From contig JAEHOE010000191.1 of assembly GCA_016858145.1 (NCBI GenBank), positions 62,001 to 126,000 on the forward strand: a stretch of 64,000 nucleotides of DNA, in the 5' to 3' direction. The notes below the pieces were generated by a model that was not told the DNA's origin, did not search any database, and worked only from the letters and a program-made list of their open reading frames with translations. This stretch comes from Edaphochlamys debaryana. Taxonomy: Eukaryota > Chlorophyta > Chlorophyceae > Chlamydomonadales. Of this stretch, positions 52,899 through 63,084 are shown in pieces (the first letter of the stretch is position 1; each line of letters starts with the position of its first letter). The position numbers and the translations under genes were made by a program.

Positions 52899-55800
52899 TC
52901 ACGTCCGCGTGAACTGCATCAGTAACGCCATCATGGCCTGGAGGTCCGCCGGCGTCAGCGGCGCGCCCCCGCCCGCTCCCCCCACGCCCCCACCGGCGCC
53001 CCCTCCCGCGCCCCCTCCCACGCCCCCGCCCGCCCCCAGGCCCATGCCCACGTTCCGGGAGTACTCGTCCGCGCGGTGCGAGGAGGGGCGCACGTGCTGC
53101 AGCGCCTCCTGTAGGTCGGGGGGGCCCAGGGGGCGCATGCTGGGGGCCGGCTCGCCCGCCTCCAGCCTGGGGCGATCAAAGGGGGGAAGGAGGGTGGCAG
53201 GAGGGGCCTTGGAGCAGTGATAGGGTAGGTCGGGGGCGGGGGAAGCAGGAGCATGAGCGGCCGCCCTCAGCCGCGACGGCTCGCCTTGCCCCAGCCCTCC
53301 ACTAGCAAGCTGGGGGCCGAGAGTCTGCAGCCCCGGCGCAGCGGGCGAACCGCCAGTGGCTTTCCTGCCTTGCTTGACCCCCCCCCGCCCCCCGCACGCA
53401 CTTCTCCTCGTACTCGTGCAGGTGGTCCGCAAGCACGCGCTGAGCGGCCTGGGGGGGCAAAAGGGGGGGGGGTGTTTTGGGGGGCGGGGCAGCCGGAAGA
53501 GGGGGGGGGTACTGGCGGAGATGGCTTCCAAGGGCCCTGCCAGCAAGCGCCCGCGCGCCAGCCTCGAGCGGTGCATCGTCCCTGCCGCTCACCTCCTTTC
53601 CTCTGACTCCTCCTCCTCCCCCATCTTCCCCAGCACGTCACCACCCTCCCCTCCCCCTCACCCCCTCAGCTCAGCTTCAAACACCCCCTCCACCTCCACC
53701 TGCGAGCACAGCTCCAGCAGGTCGCTGCCATTTGCTCCCCCCCTCTTGCCTCCCCACCCCTAATCCCTCCCCCTAATCCCTCCCCCTTCCCCCTCCCCCT
53801 CCCCCTCCACCCCCCCACCTGCGAGCACAGCTCCAGCAGGTCGCTGCCGCTGAAGCCCTCGGTGGCCGCCGCCACGCGCACCAGCGCCTCGCCCCCCTCC
53901 TCCAGCAGCTCGGGGGCCACGGAGCCCGGCACCTCGAGCGAGTGCTTGCGCAGGTAGCCCGCCAGGATGGAGGCGCGCTGGGGGGCCTGGGGAAGGCCCA
54001 CCTGCGCAGTTTGGGGGGAGGGGGACGTTGTGATCTATCTATGCGGTGCGCCTGACAGCTAGGAGGGTGGAGGCGCGCTGGGGAGCCTGGGGCAGGCCCA
54101 CCTAGGGGTTGGGGAGTGAGGATTGGGGGAGTGGGGGAGTGGGGGTTTGGGGTTTGGCGGTAGCAACGGGATGGCTCGGGGGTAGGAGTGGCGGGTTGAG
54201 TACTAGCTAGGGATGTATGAAGGGGCGGCCAGCGAGTGGGGTGGGGCTGCTGGGGCGGGCCCATCCGCGGGTTGTGGCTGATGAGAGGCTTCCCCCCATG
54301 CGCTGGTGTGCAAGTCCAAGGCCCGGGTCCCTCTCTTGCCAAGCCTGTGAGCCGCATTTCTCTTCCCCATTCCCGTACTTCGTACGAGGGAGCCCCGTGC
54401 GCCGTACCTCGTACATGAGCGTGAAGCGCCGCAGTACGGCCTCGTCCACCATCCAGGGGCGGTTGGTTGCGCCCATGACCACCACCCGCTGCCCCCGGCT
54501 GCTCTCCATGCCGTCCCACAGCTGCATGAACTCGGTCTTGACCTGACGGGGAGAAGTGGGGGTTTTAGGGTTTAGGGAAAGTTTAGGGTTTTGGGTTTTA
54601 GGGGGGGTACGGGCTGTTTGTGACTGAGCGAGATCGCGTCACCTGCGCCAGGGACGCTTGGGGTGACAGGGGCGGGGCGGTGCATTGTTTGGGCTACCAA
54701 CGGGACCAAGGTTTGAAAGAGCCCTCTCCCCCAGACCCTGTCCCCACCTGCAGGGTGGCCTCGTGCTCGCTGCAGAACCCCCCTCTCCCCAGCCACACGC
54801 CCTATACACACACGCCTCCCCAGCCCTCTCCCAGCCCCCTCCGCCCCCCCCGCACACACCTGCAGGGTGGCCTCGTGCTCGCTGCTGGACCCGCGCTTCC
54901 CCAGCATGGCGTCCACCTCGTCTGGGGGGGTGGGGAAAGCGGGTCGTCGAGAGGGTGATTGTTGCTAAGCGGGATCGCGTCGCCTGCGACAGGAAAGCAT
55001 ATCTTGCGGAGGTACGTACGTACCACCGAGAAGGCCGAGGGGGTCAGCGCATCAGCCGGCCATTAGTCGCGGCCCCAACCGCCGCCCCAAACCGCCGGCC
55101 CCAACCGCCGCTCCAACCGCCGCCCGTGCCCAACCGCCGTGGCCGTACCGATGAAGATGATGCAGGGCTGCAGCTTGGCGGCCAGCGAGAATACGGCCCG
55201 CACCAGGCGGTTGGCGTCGCCCAGCCACTTGGACATGATGGATGAGGCGGTGATGTTGAGGAAGAAGCAGCGGGACTGCTTGGCCAGGGCCTGGGGTTGG
55301 GGGGGGTGGGGGGGAGGGGCGGTGTGGGGAGGGGTGGGATTGGGGAAGAACTGGAGTAGAATGGAGGTGGGCGGAGACAGTGGGAGGCGGTGGCACCTCA
55401 AGGGGAGGCGCGGGGGAGCACGAAGGCAGGACCCGCTGCTGCCCGCTGCTCGCGTTGCTCGCGTGTCGTCCGACATCACATGCCCCACCCAAGCACCGCC
55501 CAGGCCCCACAGAGGCCCAGCCCAGGCCCCCAGCCAGGCCCAGCCCGGGCCCACCTTGGCCAGCATGGTCTTGCCGGTGCCCGGGGGCCCGTACCTGCGG
55601 CAGCGCACGGGCAAGCGAGGTGAGCGGCGCCCATCCGAACGGCCTCTACAACTCCTGCAAAGTAACAACACCCATACCACCCTATGCCGCAGCGCCTGCA
55701 GGCCTGTTGCGGTAGCTCTCAGGGCCTCGGCAGCTCAAGACTCTGCCTGTCTCCCCGGTCCCTAGCCCAGGCCCCCGGCCTCCCTCCCCCCTGCCCCCCC

Positions 55801-57280
55801 CCCAGCCTCACAGCAGAACGCCCTTGGCCTGCTTCCACAGTGTCGTACGGTACAGCTCCGGCCGTACAAGGGGGTACAGCACCTTCTTCTCCTGCGGGGG
55901 GCAGGGGCGGGGTGTCACACAGCGGCGTCAGGGCGCAGGCGAGGTGGCGGGCAATCGGGCATCGGCACGGGCGCAATCGCTGAGCTCCATTCCGTCACGG
56001 CCCTGCCCCCACCCATCCGCCCTGTCCGCGCGCTCTCGCTCCGTGGGTGCCCTGGTGCCCTCATCACCCCTGTGCCCTATGTCTGTCCAGTGCCCACTGC
56101 CTACTGCAGTTTTCTCCCTCCCCTCCCCCCTTCCCGCCCTCCCCACCAGTCCGTCACGATGTCCTCCAGCCCTCCACCCCCGCGCCTTTCAGCCTCCCCT
56201 TCCGCCTCCCCTCCCCCCTGCTCCCCCCCCTTCCCGCCCCCCCCCGCCCCCCCACCAGGTCCGTCACAATGTCCTCCAGCCCCGACACGTCCTGCATCTC
56301 CACCTCGATGTGGGCGGGGTTCATGACCTGCAGTACACAAGGCGGAAGGGGGGGGGAGGCAAGGGAGGGGGGTGCAGCGCACAAGGCGGGGGGCAGGCCG
56401 TGAGGTGGCGCCATCAGTCTAAAGCACCCAACCCGTTCCGCACGCCCAACCCACGCTGTTGGGCTAGGCTCAGAGCTTGAGCAGGCCCCGTCCAGGCCCC
56501 TCCCAGGCCCATCTCAAGCCCCGCCCAGGCCCAACCTGCGCCGCCAGCAGCTGCTCGAACTCGTTCAGCTCCAGTGTGCGGCCCAGGTGCTCCTTGAGGA
56601 AGGCGGCCCGCTTCTTGGCCTGACCGGAAAGAGGAAATGCAATGGTGAATTGGGGCAGGAGGGATATTGAGGAGAAGGGCGGAAGATAAGGTGAGGAAGG
56701 GTTGGGCGGGCAAAAAGGACGAGCAGGAGGGGGAAGGGCGCCGCATCAGTGCGTGAAGCGGGCTGGCCTCGGCCCTCGGGGCACGAACGAGGCGACGTGG
56801 GGCTACCGCGGGGCCCAGACTCAGGGGCAACTGTTCCTAGTGTCTCCAGCCAGGCAAGACGAGGCCCCCGCCCCCGTGACCGCAGGCGGGAGGGAGGCCG
56901 TTGGAGGGGGCAGGGCCCCAGACTGTTGCTGCACTGGCGGCAGAGGGGGGCAGGCCCCAGGCGACTCGGGACAGCTCCGAGGGTCGCGGCAGGGGCACGC
57001 ACCTGCTCGCGCTGCTCCCGATAAGGGTCCAGGTAGGTCAAGCACACCTTGAGGCCCCAGACCATGGCTCCAAGAGCCACGGCCTGCATGATGACCTGCA
57101 GCAGAGCACAGGAATCGGCCGATGTAAGCACGCATTCGCGGCCATCATCAGAGAGCGTTGCGGGCCGGTTCTTGAGAACCGCTTGCGGTGGCCACGCACT
57201 CCCTGAGTTTGCGGTCGCAATGCCGCCGCGCTTACCTCCACCACCAGGCGCTTGTTGCGACCGACCGCCCCCGGCTCCAT
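52899..57280 (-). CDS. ATAD1/Msp1-type AAA ATPase
   Basis: Membrane-anchored AAA ATPase; relatives extract mislocalised tail-anchored proteins from the outer mitochondrial and peroxisomal membranes. Exons: 57236-57280, 57003-57095, 56536-56619, 56256-56327, 55812-55891, 55555-55594, 55149-55290, 54860-54921, 54408-54542, 53819-54001, 53402-53448, 52899-53166. They join in frame to 416 residues (human ATAD1 has 361). A membrane helix near residues 16-38 ([17 protein letters not shown]) is followed by a linker, Walker A at 126-138 ([13 protein letters not shown]), Walker B with IIFIDEVDAM at 182-189, and the second region of homology with GATNRP and LRRF. The C-terminal 60 residues are a Gly-rich tail ending in a predicted helix, and they account for the extra length. 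Introns 7 and 8 carry the introner-like sequence, and exon 8 and exon 10 ends are copied into introns. Confidence 0.88.
53696..53848. repeat. Duplicated exon 10 end with donor (AAA ATPase gene)
   Basis: The last bases of exon 10 plus its donor (53815-53848) occur unchanged over 34 bases at 53696-53729, inside the following intron. The copy therefore holds a second potential donor. Confidence 0.85.
53971..54103. repeat. Duplicated exon 10 start with acceptor edge (AAA ATPase gene)
   Basis: The first bases of exon 10 (53971-54003) are repeated at 54071-54103 in the upstream intron, exactly 100 bases away, with two changes in 33 bases. Confidence 0.8.
54559..54607 (+). repeat. Interstitial telomere-like tract
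   Basis: Degenerate TTTAGGG and TTTTAGGG units lie in the intron between exons 8 and 9 of the AAA ATPase gene. These are the telomere repeat types of plants and of Chlamydomonas. Confidence 0.7.
54616..54660 (-). repeat. Introner-like shared intron sequence (AAA ATPase intron 8)
   Basis: In gene sense it reads CCCTGGCGCAGGTGACGCGA, then CTCGCTCAGTCACAAAC. It sits in the 3' part of the intron, in the same orientation as in EMC2. Confidence 0.65.
54745..54884. repeat. Duplicated exon 8 end with donor (AAA ATPase gene)
   Basis: The end of exon 8 with its donor (54857-54884) is repeated unchanged over 28 bases at 54745-54772 in the following intron. Confidence 0.85.
54958..55010 (-). repeat. 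Introner-like shared intron sequence (AAA ATPase intron 7)
   Basis: In gene sense it reads CTTTCCTGTCGCAGGCGACG, then GATCCCGCTTAGCAACAA. It occupies much of the left half of a short part of the intron that ends at the exon 8 acceptor. Confidence 0.65.
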
Positions 57281-58204
57281 CGCTCTCGCTTTGTCTTTAC
57301 CCAGCTTTCCTCCTTATCCGCAAGGCCCTCACTCGCAGGCTTGCGACTGCCAGTCGCGTTGGCGCCGTGAAATGGCGAGAGCAAACAGAAAAGAAAGACT
57401 GGGTTGCCGATTGGCGGCACGCAAGGGCTTGGGGCAAGAGACACGTCAACACAGGTGGCTGCTGGAAGAAAGGGATATGGCGAAGGCAGCGGTGGCCAGT
57501 GTTACAGATCGGGGACGGGTCCCCGAGATTAGGGCGGGAAGGGCGGGGCTGCCGGGGCAAGATGGGGACCAGCGTGCCCGAGGAGCCGTGAGGTCAGGTA
57601 GGGACCGCTTGCGGCTATCCCTGCGTCCCCAACGACACCGCCCGGCTTGTGGGAGGGGGAGCGCCGCGCCTGGGGCAGCGAGGACTGTTGCGGGGGCAGG
57701 TGATGAGCGTTGACACGCCCTGGCACGCTGACACATGAGGCCTCTGCGCTGACACGCTAATTGGTCTCCAGAGGTCTGGGTGAGACGTACACTCCGTCCG
57801 ATTGGGTAGCACTGATGCAGGCTAAGCGGGGGCAGCGGGGGAAACGCAAGCTGGAACCGGGTGGGAGGGGTGAGGCTGGGAAGTCCATTCGACGGCACGG
57901 CACCTTCAAGCCGAGTGCCGCGGACCCACCCTGACATCAGGCAGTGAGCTCATATCCAGTAACGCATCCACTTGTACCCCGCGACACCCTAAGCTTAGCT
58001 GCGAATGCTTGTTGCCTCGAGGCGCACCCTCCTTTTGACAGGCCTCGCTTGACACGCCCTCGCTTGTGGGCGTGCTAGGATGTCACGCCAAATATGTCAC
58101 ACTCGTCGCTTCTCCTAGCACTCTGCGCGCGAGATCGACGGGGCGCGCCTTCTGACCGAGGAGAGCGCAGTTTGCTAGAGACTCTCGTCGAACAGGCCTG
58201 AAGA
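57281..58204. promoter_or_regulatory. Divergent promoter region, AAA ATPase gene and MOT2-like gene
   Basis: This 924-base gap lies between two divergent start codons. TGACACGC occurs exactly at 57711, 57750 and 58050, with a near copy at 57729. A 7-base inverted repeat (CACGCCC / GGGCGTG) spans 58053-58074. These are candidate regulatory sites and no factor can be assigned. Confidence 0.45.
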
Positions 58205-61200
58205 ATGGAGGTCTTCTACGCGCTCCTGTTCGGGGTGCTCGTGGCGATCGCGGTGGTGCTAAACTTTCGCGCCTCTGAGGACCCTGGGCATGGCCACATG
58301 AGCGCCGCTGAGGACGCCAAGTTTCGGTCCTTCCGCAACAACTACCTGCTGGTATTCTGCCTGATGATGGGTGGGTTGAGGGGGTAGGGCGTAGGGGGCT
58401 GACGGGCGGCCCCCCAAGGAGGGGGGCAGGGTCTGTCAAGCGGCTCTGGGATGGCTTCGGCCGTAGCGCTGGCCACCGCAGGCGATCTGGGGCCAGAGCT
58501 CGATTCGCACGACAGCCTGCGACGTGTTCAGCGTCCTGGGCGCAACCGCCTGAGCGTATGGCCTGGACAGGGGTACACACGAGGTCCGGCACTGTCTGGC
58601 CCCGCCCGGCCTGTCCTCTTCTCCTCCCGAGGTCCGCCCACGCGGGAACGACCCACGCGACCCAAGCCAGCCCCGCTCAGGAGCAGGAGGGCATACGACA
58701 CATCGACAGCTGCCCTCCTTCACCAAAGCGCCTCCAGGGGCCCCTAGTTTCCACCCGGAGCAGCCCTCGCGTTGGCCCCAGGAGTCCGCGCCCACACGGT
58801 TTTTCCCGCCAGTCCACCGGATGCCATCCCAGGCCGTCCTAGCACAGGAAGTCCAGTGAACCTGTACGGGCCGGCTGCCAGCTCAGACTGTCCCCAGCTT
58901 GGAGTCCTGGGAGCCTGCAGGGGCGGACAGCCTCGCATAGGCCGGCAGCCCGGTACCGCTGCCGCTGCTGCTGCAGACAATGTGTCGGCAGATGGCATGT
59001 TGCCTGGTAGCCCCGAAACGGCGAAAGCGCGCGCTACAAACTTCAAATGCATCTGCCGTATTGCCTTACAGTAGCGGGCCCTACTCACGTAGCCGGATGA
59101 TAAACCGACGAGCAACTGCCCCTGCCCCCGCCACCCCATCCAAACTCCCTCGCCCTCCCCCCTCGACTCGCCTCCCCCTTCCCCTAACCCGCCCCTTCAC
59201 CCTCTCCGATCCACCCCACCCCATGGCCCCACCCCCCGCAGCCGGCGACTGGCTGCAGGGGCCGTACATCTACGCGCTGTACGAGCACTACGGGTACGGT
59301 GTGGGCGACATCGGTCACTTTTTCATCATGGGCTTCGGCAGCTCCATGATCTTCGGCACCGTGGTGGGGGCGCTGGCGGACATTACGTAAGAGGGGGAGG
59401 AGGGGGCTGCAATGGGGGCAAGGGGGTGGGAGGGGGGGGGCAAGAGGGTGGGAGGGGGGAGGCAAGGAGGAGGGGGAGGCAAGGGGACGGGGAGGCAAGG
59501 GGCAGTGGGAAGGTATCCGTGGGGAGGCTGATGGGCGTGAAGGAACGTATGTTGCGTACGCCGGGAATGTTGGCTGGCCACCCGCCACCTGCCCGCGCTC
59601 CCCCGGCGGCTCTCATCTTCGCCCTTCCCTCTCTGCCCCCCTCCGCTCCCAGCGGCCGGCGCAACGCCTCCCTCCTCTACGCTGCCACCTACATCCTCTC
59701 CTGCTGCACCAAGCACAGCAGCAGGCGAGCGCCGCGGAGGGAGGGAGGGAGGCACGCAGGGGCTGGGGCCTGAGGGGGCCAGTAGCAGCTGCTGTTGCAG
59801 CGCCGGGGCCGGTGCCGAGCTAGAGGGGGGGAGGGTGGGAGGGGGGCAAGTAGGCGCGTGCCGGCGTACGGCCCCGGCTGCAGACGGACACGCCCACACA
59901 CACACACCCGCCGTGCAAGGGCCAGGGGCCGGGGCGATCTCCCCTGAGCAGCACTGCACTGACCAGGCCCACACAAGTCCACGTCTGCGTCCCATACTTC
60001 CATCCCACCCCTCCCCCCCAACCATCCCCCTCCCCCCCAACCAACCGCCCACCCAACCCCCTATCCCCCAACCCCTCCCAACCCCCTACCACTCCCAACT
60101 CCCAGGTACTGGGTGCTCATGCTGGGCCGAGCGCTGGGCGGTGTGTCCACCTCGCTGCTCTTCTCCGCCTTCGAGGCCTGGCTGGTGGCGGAGCACAACC
60201 GGCGGGGCTTCCCGGAGGGGCTGCTGGCGGACACGTGAGGGGGGGGGGAGGAGTGGTTGGGGAGGGGGCGGGTGAGGGGAAGGGAGAGGGAGAGGGGAAG
60301 GGGGTGGAGAGGGGTGCGCGGAGTAGGGGAGGGGCAGGTTGAGCAGCCGGGGAGCCGAAACTCGGTGGGTCCGGGGGCGCTGGGTGCGGAGAGGGCCGAG
60401 AGGGCTTTGGGAGCCGGGGAGCGACCCGGTGCGCCGCCCCGCGCCTGCACGCCCAGGCCCCCTGCCCTCACACATGACCAAGCCGCCTGCACCCCACCCC
60501 CCATATCTTCTCCGCACCTCTCCCCTCCTCAACCCCCACCTCCCCCACCTTCCCCCACCTTCCCCCACCTTCCCCCAGCTTCTCCAAGGCCGTGTTCCTG
60601 GGCGCGGGGCTCATGGCCATCCTGTCGGGCCTGGCGGGCAATCTGCTGGTGGAGGACATGCGCCTGGGGCCAGTGGCGCCCTTCGATGCGGCCATACTGG
60701 TCATGGGTGGGTGGGGGGTGGGTTGGGGGGGAGGAGGGGGAGAGCGAAGGGGGGGGAGGGGGGTAGATGGTAAGACAGTTAGGGTGTCCGTGTCACCGAC
60801 TGCACCGGGCGCGGCCATACTGGTCATGGGTGGGGGCTGGGTGGGGGCTGGGGGGGGAAGCGGGGGGATTGGTGGCACGGGTGCGGTTCCAACTGGTACG
60901 GATGGCGCGGGCATTGGGGTTGGTTGGGAGAGGGGAGCGGCCGGGTGGGAAGTGGCAAAGGGGCGGCCAGCTGACCGGGCAGGCTGCTCAGCGCCACGCT
61001 ACCCGCCACCCCCCCTCTCCCACGCCCCCGCGGCCCAACCCTGCCCCTCAAGCCCCGCTCCACCACCCCGCCCCACCCCGCGCCACCCCCCACCCCGCGC
61101 CACCCCCTGCTGCAGGCGTGGGCGCGGCCGTGGTTGCCTGGACCTGGTCGGAGAACCACGGGGACGCGCTGGCGCACTGCTCGGTGCTGGGGCAGCTGGC

Positions 61201-63084
61201 GCACGGCTGGCAGGCCATCGTGAGGGGTGCGTGGGGGGCCGTGGAGGGGCTTGGGGGACTTGGAGAGGGGGAGTGGGGGCAGCCGCAGGGCAGGGCGGGG
61301 GCGGGGACAAGAAACGGGGAGGAGAAGGGGAGTGGGGGCAGCCGCATGGATGGAGCCTGGACGAGGGGAGCCATGTTTGGGCGCGCGGCTGTATTGGGCA
61401 GGTGCAACACGGCCCGACGGTGATTCTGCCTGGCTTGCCCCCGCAGACCGGCGTATCGCTCTGCTGGGAGCCATGCAGGTGGGGGGGGGGGGAGGGGAGG
61501 GGAGGGGAGGGGAGGGGAGGGGAGGGGGGGACGGGGCGGGGCGTGGGACACGCTCTGCCGCACCCGTCCGGCCTGGGTTCTTCCCCTTGCCCGCCCCAAC
61601 CACCATCCCAACCACCATCCCAACCACCTCCCAACCACCAACCGCCAACCGCAGGCCATGTTCGAGGCCTCCATGTACACGTTCGTGTTCCTGTGGACGC
61701 CCGCGCTGAGCCCCAAGGGCGAGAAGATCCCGCACGGCCTGGTCTTCTCCTGCTTCATGACGGCGTGCATGGTGGGGGGGGGGGGAGGCTAGGCAGGGTG
61801 GGGACCGGGTTGGCAGGGCAGGGCTTGGGGGCAGGGGCCGTGTTCGTGCATACAGTAGGAGCACGAAAGGGCGTGCACGGTCGAGGGCAAGGCAAGCGGC
61901 TTCGTTCGGCACCACCCACTCTGAGCCCTCCCCCTCCCCTCCCCTCCTCTCCCCTTCTCTTATCCACCTCAACTCCCACCCCCGCCCCATCCTGCCCACC
62001 CCACCCCACACCTCCAGGCCGGCAGCGCCGGCACGGGCCTGCTGGTCCGCCGCGTGTCCCCCCAGCGCTACATGGCCCCCGTGTACCTGCTGTCGGCGGC
62101 CTCGCTGGCGGTGCCCCTGGCCTTCCACACGGAGCTGCGGGATCCGCACGCGAGTGAGGCGGGGGGAGCGGGAGGGGGGGAAGGGGGAGGATGAGGGGCA
62201 GGTCGGCGTGTGGCATCGTGCTGTTGCGCTAGAGGCCTGCCCCCCGCCCGACCTCACTTGAAGGAAAACGCCGCAGGAGATAACCCTGCGTCCACCACCC
62301 CCACCCCACTCACCCCGCTAACCTGTTGGCTGAGATGATCCACTTTTTGCTCCGGCCCCCCACCCTGCCCCACCTCCGCCCCCAGTCGGCTCCTCCCTCG
62401 AGGACAACGGCGCCGGCGGCATCTCCCTTGCCGGCAAGCTGCAGCTGCTGGCCTTCTGCGGCTTCGAGGCCTGCATCGGCGTCTTCTGGCCGAGCATGAT
62501 GGCGCTGAGGGCGCACTTCGTGCCCGAGGAGCTGAGGTCCACGATCATTAACATCTTCAGGATACCGCTCAACCTGTTTGTGTGCATCGTGCTTTTCAAG
62601 GTGGGGCGGGCTGGGGGAGGGGCTGGGGGAGGGGGCTCGGGGAGGGGGGGGTGGCTGGGGAGAAGGGAAGGGAGGGGAGCGGGATGAGTGGTGGAGGCGG
62701 ACGGGGGGCAGGGGGAAGGGAGGATCAGGGCAGGCGCGGCGTGGTCGGGGGTGGTGGAGGCACGGTCCTTATCCTGCCGCACATCTGCCGCCTTGCCACC
62801 AGTTACGCGCCTTCCTAACCCGCGCTGTATATGCGCAGGTTTCGGCCTTCCCCCTGTCTGCCATGTTCGGCGTGTGCGTCACCATGCTGGCCGCATGCGC
62901 CTACTGCCAGACCTTACTAAATGCCATCGCGCCGCCGTACGCGATCAAGGACCGACACACGGGCAGCCCGGGCCTGGGCCTGGGCCTGGGCCCGGAGCTG
63001 GCGGGCCGCGGGGGCCGCAGCGTGGAGGAGGTGCGGAGGGGGAGCGCCGTGTGGGCTGCGATCCACGCGCGCAAGCGCTGCTGA
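58205..63084 (+). CDS. MOT2: MOT2/MFSD5-type major facilitator transporter
   Basis: Polytopic membrane transporter of the MFS_5 family, which includes the algal molybdate transporter MOT2. Exons: 58205-58370, 59242-59386, 59653-59724, 60106-60234, 60579-60706, 61116-61226, 61447-61478, 61655-61771, 62018-62153, 62386-62600, 62839-63084. They join in frame to 498 residues with about twelve hydrophobic segments. Family blocks are LVFCLMMAGDWLQGPYIYAL, YEHYGYGVGDIGHFFI, RYWVLMLGRALGGVSTSLLF, SAFEAWLVAEH, FEASMYTFVFLWTPAL, CGFEACIGVFWPSMM and FRIPLNLFVC. Molybdate as substrate is inferred from the family. Intron 3 starts GCGAGC and is a GC-AG intron. An alternative end is possible: a donor at 63031 joined to 63310-63621 keeps the frame and gives 584 residues with a Gly/Ser-rich tail. 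No TGTAA was found before the window edge. Confidence 0.87.
60688..60834. repeat. Duplicated exon 5 end with donor (MOT2-like gene)
   Basis: The last bases of exon 5 plus the donor (60688-60711) occur unchanged over 24 bases at 60811-60834 in the following intron, again providing a second potential donor. Confidence 0.82.
61479..61530. repeat. GGGGA microsatellite
   Basis: A run of G followed by about eight GGGGA units begins directly at the donor of the 32-base exon 7 of the MOT2-like gene. The strand could fold into G-quadruplexes. Confidence 0.85.

Noticed and set aside
60592..62257. Long open frames on both strands across the MOT2-like gene
   Set aside because: They are exons plus unspliced GC-rich introns, and only the spliced model gives a continuous transporter.
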